Below, piece after piece: positions 37,441 to 48,544 of a stretch of DNA of 64,000 nucleotides (its first letter is position 1; each line of letters opens with the position of its first letter). The notes below the pieces were generated by a model, which saw only the letters and a program-made list of their open reading frames with translations, was not told where the DNA came from and made no database searches. The translations under genes were made by a program, and so were the position numbers. The DNA comes from Deuterostichococcus epilithicus (Eukaryota > Chlorophyta > Trebouxiophyceae > Prasiolales > Stichococcaceae): NCBI GenBank assembly GCA_033439295.1, contig JAVTLE010000015.1, positions 1,426,001 through 1,490,000 of the forward strand. Reading direction: 5' to 3'.

Positions 37441-38085
37441 GACCCAGCCCCGATAACGTCCCGACCTGAAGGCAGAACGATGAACCATATGTATCCTGCA
37501 GAAAATTTGACCGTTGCAACTCAGCGTCGTTCGTGCAAGTCAGCATCGGAACACAGCCGGACCTGCAGTTCAGCTTTTGATGTCATCGGCTTCGGGCTTG
37601 CCAGCCTCATGCGAGGTTACTGTGAGTTATTCGCAATCATTCGACTGTTTTCTGGCTGATTAAGCGCCCCGTTGCCGTTTGCTGGCAGTGTGGTGTCGTG
37701 AGTTTCCCAACGAGCAATGTGCTGATGCCGGCAGCAAGGAGGAGTGCCTCGAAGCCGCATGCGCATGACCGCCTTTCCGACAGGCCAGACAGGGTGCGCA
37801 AACGGGCGATGTGAACCGCGACTGCCGGGAAAGTAACAGAGCTAGTGCTTGCAGCTTCCGGCCGAGCTGGCCATGCTTCATCGAGCAGCACTCAGCACTT
37901 GCGGGCATTGGGCCTGCCGAGGGACTCGCTCTTCAACGAATGGAATCCCTGCCTAGATGAGGACAGCTCCCTGCCGCCTCGCATGGGCAGCGCGGATCAC
38001 CACCCGCAACGCTGCAGGCCGCTTTGCCTCGTGGAACCGACTGCACCGTTACTTTGCTACACAATCCGCTGACAGCAACGGCACC
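37441..38085. other. No gene recognised; Toc34 upstream region
   Basis: Contains the promoter and 5' leader of Toc34. An ATG at 37957 is in frame with the Toc34 start and would add 43 residues resembling a mitochondrial presequence. I treat it as leader because outer-envelope Toc34 needs none. A short Ser/Leu-rich minus-strand frame at 37637-37891 has no recognisable motif. Confidence 0.4.
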
Positions 38086-41025
38086 ATGCCAACCATCGAC
38101 GAGCAGGGCATGGTCATTACAGACGAAGACGACGAGTACACGGATGACGACGAGTACGTCACAGACGAGGATGTGGAGTATGTAGAGGAGGAGGACGGGG
38201 AGATCGAAGAACGTGAGGCTGCGTGTCAAATGTCCAGACAACATGCAGCTTGGTCGTGAGCTGCAGCGTCACTTCAATGTCGGAAGTTGCTTTGCAGTGG
38301 AGGAGGAGGAGGAGTCGGACGATGAGGAAGGCGAGGAGATACAGGGCCTCGCGCGGCAGCCACGAGGTGATTAGCACCTGGGCGCCGTCCGCAGCCACCT
38401 CATTTGCCGTGCATGTCGGGTGACGCGGCCGCAGAGACCCTGAGCATGATCGGTGGCCGTGCAGGTGATCCCGCTGGCCCCAGCCCTGCGCAGCAGGCAA
38501 AAGAGTGGAAGGGCATCAGCGGCCTCCCGGTGAGTTCATAGGTCACCACATGGAGCGGGTTTTTTGGTGGTGGCCGCGCTGCATGGAAATGGTGCATTCT
38601 ACTGGGAAAAGCCATAGCGATGTGGAATTTCGATCATGACCCCGCAGGCTGGGACGCAGCAGGCTTTCCAGGACGTCATCAGCGACCTGCGCAGCAAGGG
38701 CAAGCGCGAAGTCACGGTGCTGTTGTTGGGTGCGACCGTCCCGGCTTCCTCTTTTGCCTCCGCGCAGCTTCGGCGTTCTCGCAACATCATCTGTCTCACG
38801 GGCAGCCCCACTACAGACGCATCATGCAAGCTGCTAAAGCTGGCTTGTGCCTGACGCCAGTGTGTTGATGAACTGCAGGGAAGAACGGGGTAGGCAAAAG
38901 CTCCACAGCAAACTCGCTGCTGAACGAGCAGGCGTTCGTTGTGACACCCTTCCAGCAGGACATCGGCCGCCCAGCGACAGCCACGCGCAGCATCGGCGGC
39001 TTCCAGCTCAGAATCATCGACACGCCGGGGCTCGTGGAGGGCGACACGATTAGCGAGCGGGTGCGGCACGATTCTACCCCATGCGCCTGTGGTGCAAGTC
39101 CCGAACCTGTACAAGTCTCGTGTGCCCACAAGCATGCCCCGCTCTGATCGCTCCGCATCACGCAGCGGCGCTGCGCCACGATGCACGTATTCGTGCGCCT
39201 CCGGCCGAGTTCTGGGGCATGGCGCTCATTGTCCTTCACCATCCTCCGCAATTCTATAATAATTTGGCGTGCAGGCGCTGCAGCTGATACAGGAAGAGGT
39301 GTCACGCACGCCTGTGGACGTGGTGCTGTATGTGGACCGACTGGACTTTTACCGCGTGGAGCCCGTTGACGAGGCGGTGAGCCGCAGTATTTGACACGAG
39401 GCTGCACTGTGCCCTTGCGCTGACAACCCCTGGGCTGTGAGCCGTCCCCTTGCACCCGCGTCCCCTTGCAGTACGGCTGCATGCGAGCACTGCGCCTGTG
39501 ACCAGCGGGCCTGCGCAGTGTGACGCGGTGTTCAGGGCCGTCCGCAGGCCGGCCGGCAAACCACCCAGCTGGCCTGGCCTCGCGCCTCTGCAAGGCATGA
39601 CTGGAAGGGACAGTGACCTGGCGGCAGCCAAGCCGGGCAGGCCGGCTCGAGGACCTGGGGAGTCGGCCTTCGAAAGGTGGCCTCGTGCACTGATGCAGGC
39701 GATGGAGGCGGTGACGCGGGTGCTGGGGCCGGAGGTGTGGAAGCACACCATCCTGGCCCTCACGCGATCGCAGCTGACGTCGCCGCCGCCGGGCACCACA
39801 TACGGTGAGCCTGTGACAACGAGTGTGCCGTGATCATGGCTCGTCAGCCGGCAAACTGCCTGCAGGCGCCCCTGTACAGGCAGGAGTGCACGGCCCATGG
39901 GGTGCTTGCTGGTGATCCTGCAGTGGCAGACTGCAAAAGCAGGGTGTCTCAAGGAGCCGAGCCTGCTTCCAGCAATGCAGATGCCCTCTGGACATGCTGA
40001 CAGAGTACCATACCTGCATGCAGAAAGCTTCCTGGCGCAGCGGCTGGATGGCTTGCAACGGACGCTGCAGGCGGCCGGCGCCGGCGGCGGGCCCCGGCCA
40101 TATGTGCTCATCGAGAACAGCTCGAAGTGCAACACAAATGCCAGCGGTGACAAGGTCCTGCCCAATGGCAGCGTGTGGCTGTCGGCGCTCGTCCAAAAGG
40201 TGAGCGCAGTGTGTGGGCTTACTGGCACAACCAGGCCGTCATATGAGCTGGTCACTCAGTCGCCGCACCATAGTTGCTGCTGTTGCCGCAGATTGCCGAG
40301 CAGGCGAAGGTGTTGCGCCAGCGTTTCACGGCAGACGCAGAGTCAGCGGCGGCAAAGGCGAATCCAAACCGGCGCGGCAAGTGGTGGATCCCTATCATTC
40401 TCGTCGCACAGATCGCCTTCAAGGTGAGCAGCCTAGTCCAGGAGCAGTCTAGTTGACAAGCTGGGTGGGGGTCTGTCCGGCCCTCGAAAACTATACATGA
40501 AAAATCAGAGTGAACGTCAGCATAGCTGTGCAGTGCTGCACCCTTACTCAAGCCTGGGAGAAGGCGGATGCAGGTCACTTCAATCACAGCGCTGCAAAGT
40601 TTTTCCTCTTATTGCTCCGCAGGTGTTTGTGCTCGACCGGCTGATCGAGGATGATGGCATCAGGGGCGACGAGTATGGCGACTTCGACAAGGAGGTGGTC
40701 TCTGAGGAGCGCGCCCGCCTCAAGCGCACCAAGGTCCGGCGCATGTGCTGTCATCCCTAGGCTAGCATCTGCTCTTGTGTCTGCTTCGGCACAAACGTCT
40801 GCAGAATTGCCATGCCTGTGGTCCGATTCTCATTCCCACGACAATTGGTACAGCTCATGACCCCTCATTGGCTGTCATCGCCAGGCGGCCAGGGCAAAGC
40901 AGGCGGCGTCGGAGCAGGAGGCGGAGATCCAGGCACGGGAAGAGGCGGCACTGCACACTGGCTCGGCGGTGTCTGAGGAGGAGGAAGAGGAGGTGGATGA
41001 GGAGGAGGATTCAGATTCGGAGTGA
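38086..41025 (+). CDS. TOC34: Chloroplast import receptor GTPase Toc34
   Basis: Eleven exons join in phase to 440 residues: 38086-38212, 38298-38366, 38435-38529, 38648-38729, 38879-39060, 39275-39376, 39699-39804, 40024-40199, 40292-40423, 40623-40733 and 40885-41025. The AIG1/TOC GTPase domain is intact: P-loop GKNGVGKSS, then TPFQQDIGRPATATRS, G3 DTPGLVEG, VDVVLYVDRLDFYRV, LALTRSQ, and VLIENSSKCNTN. A C-terminal membrane anchor (WWIPIILVAQIAFKVFV) follows. The protein sits in the outer envelope and recognises preproteins. Two features are unusual relative to land-plant Toc33/34 (about 300 residues): an Asp/Glu-rich N-terminus of about 65 residues, like the A-domain of Toc159 receptors, and a charged tail of about 80 residues after the anchor, ending in an acidic run. 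The ATG is in good context (GCACCATGCC). Confidence 0.93.
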
Positions 41026-41611
41026 AGGAGCAGCACCATTGTGACGCCGCCCGCATTCATGCTGCCGCATGCTGGAATCCTTGACTGCGCCTGCCGCTTT
41101 AAGAGTGCCACGGTTGAGCAGCTCACTTTGCGTTGGCGCTGCTTGCGCAATGCAGGGATCAGTGCTGTGGCATGCAATCAGGTTCGGCTGTCCTGGTGAA
41201 TTTTGTGCTGGTGCGACGGGTCGAAAGAAAATTCCCGAGCGTACAGTCGCCTTTCGCCTGTACGCATGCCCACACTAGCACAGCTTTTGCGACGAACCGC
41301 CTAAACCGATATGCTGGGAAGCAGCGCAGCACTCCCTCGACTCCTGTGACACGCAGTCTGACCAAGCTGACGACTCGACTGTATCTTCCGTGCCGGTCGT
41401 CTGCCCGCCTTGCTGCCGCGCAGTCCTTTCAAAGCAAGCGCTTGTTGCAGCCTGCATCGCATTGCTTACTGTACAGGCTTCAATCCGGACGGACCCACTT
41501 GCAACGCAGCATCCGAGTCGTGCCAGCACACGGGGCGCGGCAGCTCAGCCCGCATGTGGAGCCCCTGGCAGCGTCTGGCTTCCTAGCACGGCGCAGTAAA
41601 CAGCAGCTTGC
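41026..41611. other. No gene recognised
   Basis: 3' flank of Toc34 and 5' flank of the next plus-strand gene. Frames here are open on both strands but show no motif or joinable exon. Confidence 0.4.
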
Positions 41612-42754
41612 ATGCGGTCGCCCGTTGGGAAGCGACGTCGATTGCTGGGTGGACACAGTTTTGTCAGCCTCGTGGCTTGCGCAGTCGTCGCTCTGTGCTT
41701 CTACTTGGTCAGACGACCAGCGTCACCAGTAGCTTCAGGTGAGCGCATCTGGTGTCCGCGCCACTGTCAGCGCCAGCGGTGTTGCCGTGACAGTGGCGGC
41801 ATTGCAAGGGCCCCCTCCACCTAGAGGCGCGGTTTACTTTGTGCAGGGTCTTCGCCGACGTTCTTCAGGCGGCTGGGGCATAGCGTCACAGGTCAGACCC
41901 GATCCTTCGCACTCTGTGTGTGAGGTCCTTGCAGCTGCTGCACCGGGCCGTGTCGGACGCATGAGCCATGGTGAGGCACAGGTGCACATGCCGCATGCTC
42001 GGGACACTCAAAGCTTGCTTCGTCGGTGTCGTGCAGCTGTGCATCACAGCGACTTACCGGGCGGTGGAAATTCTGCCGCGGCCGTCCAGTATACCGTCAA
42101 GGCGGGCGTCGGCGGCATCCTGTTTGGCGAAGGTGAGTGAGGCATTGCGACATGAGTCGTGTGGTCTGCGAATACGTTGTGATGTGGAAATCGCTGTGGA
42201 CTGCCACCTGATGCAGGCAGACCAGTCGTTGCCTGGACAGGCCAAGCTGCACCTGGAAGGCATGCCTGCAAACAGCCTCCTCGCACAACGTGGAGGTGTT
42301 GTCCTCCCCGTGGCATCTGCAGGCATTCGCGGGCCTGGAGCTGTGTTCAAGGGGCTGTCCCCTGCCCAGCACGCCTGGAGATTTAAACATTTCGTTGGGC
42401 GCAGAATCCGTCAGCGTGCATGAGGACACGAAGGACCCGGAGCAGGTGTTTGGGCGCGGCGCTGGCGCAGGCGCCGAGGGCATCGGCAACAAAGTGCGGC
42501 CGCTTGGGTTCTATTTCCACAAGGACATCCCGAAGCACATGAAGCACCGCGGCGCCGGCGTGCCACCAGGCGAGTCCAGCGGCAGCCTGGAACATCTGCA
42601 GCATGTCGCGAAGCACAAGGCCAGCAAGAGTGCCGCCGGCGACGCGGAGCTGGGCTTCTATTTCAGCAAGGACATCCCGGACGACGTGAAGGCCAAGCCC
42701 AGCGACCGCCGTCTCAGCTGGCTGCAGCGGCTGCCGTCGTGGATGTGGCCGTGA
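41612..42754 (+). CDS. Unknown membrane-anchored protein with FYF-KDIP repeat
   Basis: The first exon (41612-41738) encodes a basic head and one hydrophobic segment (SFVSLVACAVVALCFYLV), a signal-anchor. Middle exons are uncertain. A likely one ends at 42131 (YTVKAGVGGILFGE) and joins in phase 1 to an exon starting near 42272 (SSHNVEVLSSPWHLQAFAGL). The last, open to the stop at 42754, carries two copies of a motif: LGFYFHKDIPKHMK and LGFYFSKDIPDDVK, about 45 residues apart. I recognise no family. A secretory-pathway or envelope protein with a folded lumenal part is the simplest reading. Confidence 0.5.
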
Positions 42755-43443
42755 TCAAGGGGAATGGCTGTAGTTTGACGGCGCCCCGTTTGGGTGACCG
42801 TCCCGTTTTGGTGATCTGGAGCGTTGCTGTTGGCAGGTCGGTGTCTGACCGGCGTGTCTGGCTAGATCATGCCTGTCTCTGGCGAGGCATACATATGGGA
42901 AGTAGGTGGGTTTATGCTTTGCTGACCATTCGGAGCAAGCGTGTGGTTTTTGCGGCGTTCAGGTTTACTTTCAGAACAGGAAGTCGGACAGTGACCCCGA
43001 CGTTGTGTTGTGCGTCTGCGTTTCAGGCGCCATGTTTCCAGGCCCGACGTCTGTGGAATTGCAGCAAAACTGGAGGGTATGCGCGAGTGCCTCGTCCGCT
43101 GGTTTCATGCTCAGTCATGCTGCAACCCCAAACCCTGATCTGCGCGAGCCAGGGTTTGCACCAGGTTTGACAGTGCTTGCAACGCTCTTGCACTGCGCAG
43201 GCTCTTGCAAACCTGCGAATGCATAGATGGCTGTGGTACCTGCGATGTGATTTGACGACTGCCGAGCCTCGGACCAGCGCTGCAGACCACCTCTGTCGTA
43301 CGATCGTCCGAAGTCCGGAACGAGGATTGCCAATGATATGCGAGCAACGCCGTGCAGGTAGAGCAGAGTGATATAAGGACGGCAGCTTCTTCAAATACAT
43401 CGCTTCTGAGCAGCAGCACCTAAGATTTTAGTTTTTTCGCGAC
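42755..43443. other. No gene recognised
   Basis: Intergenic between two plus-strand genes. No exon, RNA gene or clear poly(A) motif seen. It holds the promoter of the SIP5-type gene. Confidence 0.4.
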
Positions 43444-46400
43444 ATGGGCTCATCTAGCAGCAAGAACGGATCGTCAGCTGCACCAAAGTCGCTGAGTAGC
43501 AAGTCAATCAGGCGGGCGATACGCAACAAACAGCTTGCGCCCGTGACTATTGGCCAGGACGAAGATGCGGCTGGAACGCTGGACGAGTGTGAGTGCGAAT
43601 GTCGCGGTCATGCTGCATGCTGCTTTCACACGGTGTTGATGATCCAGTAAGCGCTCAACAAGGACGCTGGCTGCCTTCAACCGGGCGACGCCCTGATGAT
43701 GCTCTGGACCTGACAAACGATTTGAACATGCGGTGCAGGCCCCATCTGCCTGCTGCACTTTCCGGCCGTCAACACCGCCGTTTGCTGTGGCAGCTCCCTG
43801 TGCACGGATTGCTTCGTCCAGGTAATCTCTTGCTGTATTGTGCATGCCGATCGTGCGCTCTGCTTTACGCTACTCAGGTACTCACACCGCCCGCCGGGCC
43901 ATTCCCTGAACACACAGAAGCAGGTCTTGAGCGTCTGGTGTTGCATCATCCAGGTCGCTCTTTCGCGGCAGGAGCATGAAGCGCTGCTCTGCCCATTCTG
44001 CAACAAAACGCCGTCTGCCTTCGTGTACAAGCCCAAGACGCACGCGCAGCGACTGGCGGAGCGCTCAGCCAGAGCAGAGGTGGAGGCAGCGGTGCTGCGC
44101 GCTCGGCAGGTCTGTACGGTGTCCATCTTGAGCAATACACCGTCAGCATGCTGCGTGGCATGTGCCCTGCAGTTGGGGTCCGATCTGCACCTGTAACGGC
44201 GAGTATGAGAGCTCACGGCCATAACATGTAGGATGTCATAGTGCATCAGCGGCGAGCAGTCCGGACTCTGAGCAGTTGCGGAGCATTGGCGGTTGCAATT
44301 TCTAGACAATTGCTGCCATGCTACCATGCACAGGAGGAGCAGCATTCCGCGGAGCAGCGGCAGCTTAAGCGCATCTCGGAGGGCGTCACCAGCCCCATGT
44401 CGCCAGAAGAGGTGGGGGGCATTGCAGTCTGAAGCAAGGTGTACTGTAGTGGCCGAAACTGCTGTCCCTCCCTAAAGGTCAAGTCGACACGTTTGCAGGG
44501 GATGCCACGTGTGTTGGGTGGGGCGAAGACACAGTGAGGTCTCCGCGCACCACATCACATGCTGCGCTCCGGAGTCCGCAGCTGGGCAGGCTCGCACTTC
44601 ACGCAGGGCTGCGGCACGGAAAATGGCACGCTCGATTTGGAGCAGCAGCAAAAGGGGAAACTTTTGCGACCCATCGCGGACCCATGTCGATGCAGGGCTC
44701 GCTGGCGGATGAGTGGGCCAGGGCACGGGAGGAGGAGCGGCGGTATCTGGAGGGACGACAGGAGCGCTGGCGGGCCGCGCTGGCGGCCGCGCAGGCCGCC
44801 GACTCTGGCGACGACGACACGGACGTGGAGGAGCTCATGGTGGGTCCTTCCTCGCTGCAAAGGCCTCGTGATATCAACACGCATTAGAGCGGAAAGTTGA
44901 TAGCCACTCTCGGAATGACCTTGTGACATCACTCCGTGCATCTGCAATGACTCCCAGCCCCGTGTCAGCTGGGGTTCAGGTTGTATTGCACCTGCGAGGA
45001 CCCATCGAGACCGCCTCCGCATTGTGGCACTTGCTTGTGCGGAGCGCCACCCTTGCTTCCCATTCTCGAGTGAGGGACCGTTACCCGACTGGTGGGTGCT
45101 GATGGCTGTGTGCGCGCAGATCATGCAAGCCATGCTTCTGTCTCTCGACGAGCAGCACAGCGGCGCTGGCGCCAGCGACGGCGATGCCACATCCAGCGCA
45201 GCCGCCCCCACTGCCGGTGATGACGATGGCCGATTCGCCGCTGCAGCCGGCGTGCAGCACAGAGGGGCCGAGTGCCCCAGTCCCAGCGCAAGCCTGCAGG
45301 GCGCCCCTGGAGCCGCTGCAACACAGCCGCCGGCGACAAACATCACTTCTGGAGACGGCAGTGGCGCCGCGGTCACCTCTGCCGCTGCAGCCGCCGCAGG
45401 CCACGACGCCGCCGGTGGCAGCCGCGGCAGCGCGGCGCAGCAGGACGCGCCAGACTCCGAGCTTCTGGCCCACGCCGCGGCGCTCGCGGAAAGCGCTTCG
45501 TCTTTTCGGCTCAGCCCGCCCGTTGGTAGCTCCCAGGCCGGGGGATCGCTGACGCGCGGGCGCCTGGCCAGCGGTGCTGAGGCGGCAACAGGAGCAGTGC
45601 ATGCGCCTGCCTTCCAGGTCAGGGCGGTCACCGGCATCGACATGTGCCCCGGCGCCATCGATGCCGCCCTTGTTGCTGCTGCCGGCCAGCCGCAGCCTTC
45701 GAGGCCAGCAGGTGTGCCGGCTTTTGCTGTCGGCTCCACGGCTTTGGCGGACGCGCTCGCCGCGGCCAATGGCTGGCCGACTGCAACGACAAGGCATGCC
45801 GGCCGGCCTGCAGCCTCGGTGAGGCAGCCGCCGCCTTTCATTGGCATGGTGCTGCTCCACTGTGCTGACGGGGTCGGCAAGTCCGCGACAGTGGGCCTGG
45901 GCACCAACCGCGACTGCGTGGAATGCGCCTCCAGCGGCTCGCCTGGCGCCAGTGGCAGCTCAGAAATACCTGCCGACGAGGAGCCTGCAGTGACGCTGGG
46001 CGAGGCAGGCGGCGCGGCGCTGATGCTGCAGCCAGACGGTAGCGCCATGCTCGTGCTTTTGAGCGGCGATGTCTCAGCTGCAGCGACCGCACATGAGGCT
46101 GCTGAGGAGGGTACCGCCAGCACTGGCACCAGCATACCGCTGTACGAGCTGGACTGCCAGGTGAGAGGCTTGCAGCTGGACCCCTGCATGTTGACCGCGA
46201 TCGTGAAGTCATCGACTGTCACCCTCCTCCTCGACCAATCATCCATGGCTGGCTTATGCACACAGCCAGTCTGGTCGCGTGCATTACACTCTGCAACCTG
46301 AAGCAGCCATGCTGAATGATTAAGCAGCTGTTGCTGTCGCAGGATCCCGCTGACCAAACCTTTGTCGCGGTGGCTAATGCGGCCGACGCCGCCCTGCTGC

Positions 46401-46762
46401 AACACACGCATGCCGCGGTGCAGCGGGAGATGAAAGCAGCCCAGCATGCTGACGATGCATACAGGTGCGACAAGCTGACTGCCTGCGCTTTCTGCCTGCA
46501 GTTATGCACCTTCAACCGCCCCCCATGCTGGCAAGATCTGGCACTTGCATACGGTGCCTGCTTCCGAGCTTGTTACAAAGTCCGTCTGCTGTACGCAGAG
46601 TAATTGTTTCAAAACGTGTCAAACACACGACCTGCCGAACAACTCGTCGACATGCCAACCTGCAGGCAGGCGCTTGATGCGTACGCCGCTCACGATGCCG
46701 CCATGCAACAAGCCATGCGAGCCGCTGACGAGAGGCTCCAGGCTGCATGGGGTTCTATGTGA
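43444..46762 (+). CDS. SIP5-type RING-like zinc-finger protein
   Basis: Eight exons join in frame to 621 residues: 43444-43588, 43739-43821, 43954-44109, 44334-44411, 44696-44839, 45120-46160, 46343-46464 and 46666-46762. It starts MGSSSSKNG, a likely N-myristoylation signal, then KSIRRAIRNKQLAPV. The zinc-binding part is ECPICLLHFP, CCGSSLCTDCF and LLCPFCNKTP, as in yeast Sip5 and its plant relatives. A charged coiled coil follows, and DVEELMIMQAMLLSLDEQ matches the plant family's EELM segment. The long exon of 347 codons is an Ala/Gly/Ser-rich, probably disordered region, and the end is helical. Sip5 is linked to the Snf1/Glc7 pathway in yeast. Plant members may be E3 ligases. The function here is unproven. 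Confidence 0.8.
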
Positions 46763-46912
46763 CTTGGGAGTCGCGAATGGCCAGACTGGCGGGTGGCGAT
46801 TAAAAAAACAGGTGGCAGCATGGGTGTACAATTGGCAAGGACACGCGTTGATTCTGGTGTACAGTACTCATTTTTGTATGCATGCAGGTTCGCTGCATGG
46901 TCGTTACTGAGC

Positions 46913-46917
46913 TGTAA
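46913..46917 (+). terminator. TGTAA poly(A) signal of the SIP5-type gene
   Basis: TGTAA 151 bases past the stop codon. It lies within 80 bases of the opposing poly(A) motif of the S15 gene, so the two transcripts probably end close together or overlap. Confidence 0.5.
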
Positions 46918-46989
46918 CTTTCGACTCGCATGTGACAGTCCGCAGATGGGGACGAGTGTGCCTGTGCGGGTTGCCTGTAACACTGGTAA

Positions 46990-46994
46990 TTACA
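46990..46994 (-). terminator. TGTAA poly(A) signal of the S15 gene
   Basis: TTACA on the plus strand reads TGTAA on the minus strand, about 140 bases past the stop codon of the uS15 gene. Confidence 0.5.
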
Positions 46995-47134
46995 ACTTTG
47001 AGATGCGACCATGAAGTCTTGCATATCGACTCTGCTTGCGCTGATGCAGGAGTTGCATGTTGTCGTGAGCAACGTCCTTGCATGTGCTTCCATCCTCGGA
47101 AACGTGAAATCTCTCAGGCGTCATTGATGCCAGA

Positions 47135-47941
47135 TCACGCAATGACCTCCTTGAGACCGCGGATCCCCAGCTTGGCAACCACCTCCTCGTACTTTGCCCT
47201 GTGCCATGGAGGAGATACTGTCAGTTCGGCAGACATTTGAATGTTTCGACGGCGGCTGCGGCGTGATGCACACTGCCGCGCAGCATGCGTATCTGGAAAG
47301 CCCTTAAAGGCCTACAAGCATTTCGCACCGGTTGGTCCGCTTGAGGTACTCCATCAGGCTCTTTCGCCGCGACAGGGTCTGCAAGCGGGAGGCAAAGTGA
47401 GACGAAGCAGCACTTGGACTCAGCACGTAGCCTGCCGTTGCCAGCACTGTTGGCGGTGTGACATTTGAACGGCAATCGAAGACCAGATGCGCAACTCAAA
47501 ATCAGTGTGACGATGCACGGGAAGAAGCCATTGCTCTGCTGCCTGGCTGCCAAGGGGGAGCTGCGAAGTAAGCAGAGCAGGGCGGAAAGCTGGCACCTTC
47601 ATGAGCCCGCGCGTGGACGCATAGTCCTTGCGGTGCTGCTGCAGGTGGGACGTGAGCTGAGCCACGCGCGCCGTCAGCTGCGCGATCTGCACCTCCGAGG
47701 AGCCGGTGTCCGCCTCCGCCCGCTTGAACTGCGCCACGTTGGACTTGTCTGTGTTGATGCCGCGGTACCGTGCCCTGCGAGGCGGAGTGGCCACGGATGA
47801 GTCACGAAGCAGGAGCCGCCGACGCGACCGGCAGGCTGCGTCGAGCACGCTGCCCTTGCTCGTCGGGCTTGAACGAGTTTGCGGGGGTGCTCGTCGAATG
47901 CGTGTGTGCCGGCTCATGCGGTTTGCGGGGCGCGACTGCAT
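47135..47941 (-). CDS. rpS15: Organellar (probably plastid) ribosomal protein uS15
   Basis: Three exons join in phase: 47941-47597, 47378-47329 and 47198-47135, giving 152 residues. The bacterial-type S15 domain is complete: ADTGSSEVQIAQLTARV, LTSHLQQHRKDYASTRGLMK, TLSRRKSLMEYLKRTNR and the C-terminal VVAKLGIRGL. S15 binds 16S rRNA in the small subunit. The leader of about 65 residues is rich in Arg and Ser (MQSRPANRMSRHTRIRRAPP), a targeting presequence; plastid or mitochondrion cannot be told apart by eye. Many green-algal plastid genomes lack rps15, which favours a plastid product. An alternative first exon (start near 48005, MSSIPAPPSSLLSP) also looks like a transit peptide. Confidence 0.85.
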
Positions 47942-48005
47942 CCGGCAGCGCGGCGCCACTCACTGGACTGAGAAGGCTGCTGGGCGGCGCTGGAATGCTG
48001 GACAC

Positions 48006-48544
48006 GCCGGCGCCCTGAGGGCTGTGCCAGCGGCGAAACCTGCACGGGGCACAGCAGCGTGTCTAAGCAGCAGTCGGTAAGTGTGGCTTGACAGCCAGCT
48101 CCTACACAGGACGGCAACATTTCCGGGGGTCGCTGCAAAGCTCTTGAAACAAAGTGTACTGTAGTCCTGCGAGGCTGCGCTCACCGCTGCGAGCTGAGGA
48201 GGTGCTGAGGGTGAGGCTGCCCATGTGCGAGCACAGGCACTGGGCCATCGCGATCACAGGCCTGAATTGTCTGTGCAACCTCGATTCACTTGCCCTAAGC
48301 TTTTTCGCAAGCACTTGGGGCTCGCCGAGCGTTGGTTCTGCTGGCGCCGGGACGCCGCATCGTTGGCAGCGTTTGCTGCAAGGGTCGAAAACTTTCGAGA
48401 GAGAAAGATGAGCCTTGCTGGCGCTGCACCGGCGTCACAGAGCCAGTCTTGCCGTCCACATCGTGTACAGCAAACACCCCACAACACTTACCGCCGCCGC
48501 CCTCAAGCCGCTGGGCAGGTTTCGCAGGCCTTAGGCGAGGAAAC
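48006..48544. promoter_or_regulatory. Divergent promoter region, uS15 / uL13
   Basis: The gap between two opposed organelle ribosomal protein genes. It must hold both promoters and leaders. No specific element was recognised. The shared region would allow co-expression. Confidence 0.4.

Noticed and set aside
43878-43923. An extra exon in the SIP5-type gene
   Set aside because: It has splice-like borders but would end in phase 1 and put a stop codon in the next exon. Skipping it gives the conserved spacing between the zinc ligands.
44555-46447. A 630-codon minus-strand open frame
   Set aside because: It is the antisense shadow of the SIP5-type gene's 347-codon Ala-rich exon. Its translation shows no motif, and the plus-strand exons around it join in phase to a conserved protein.
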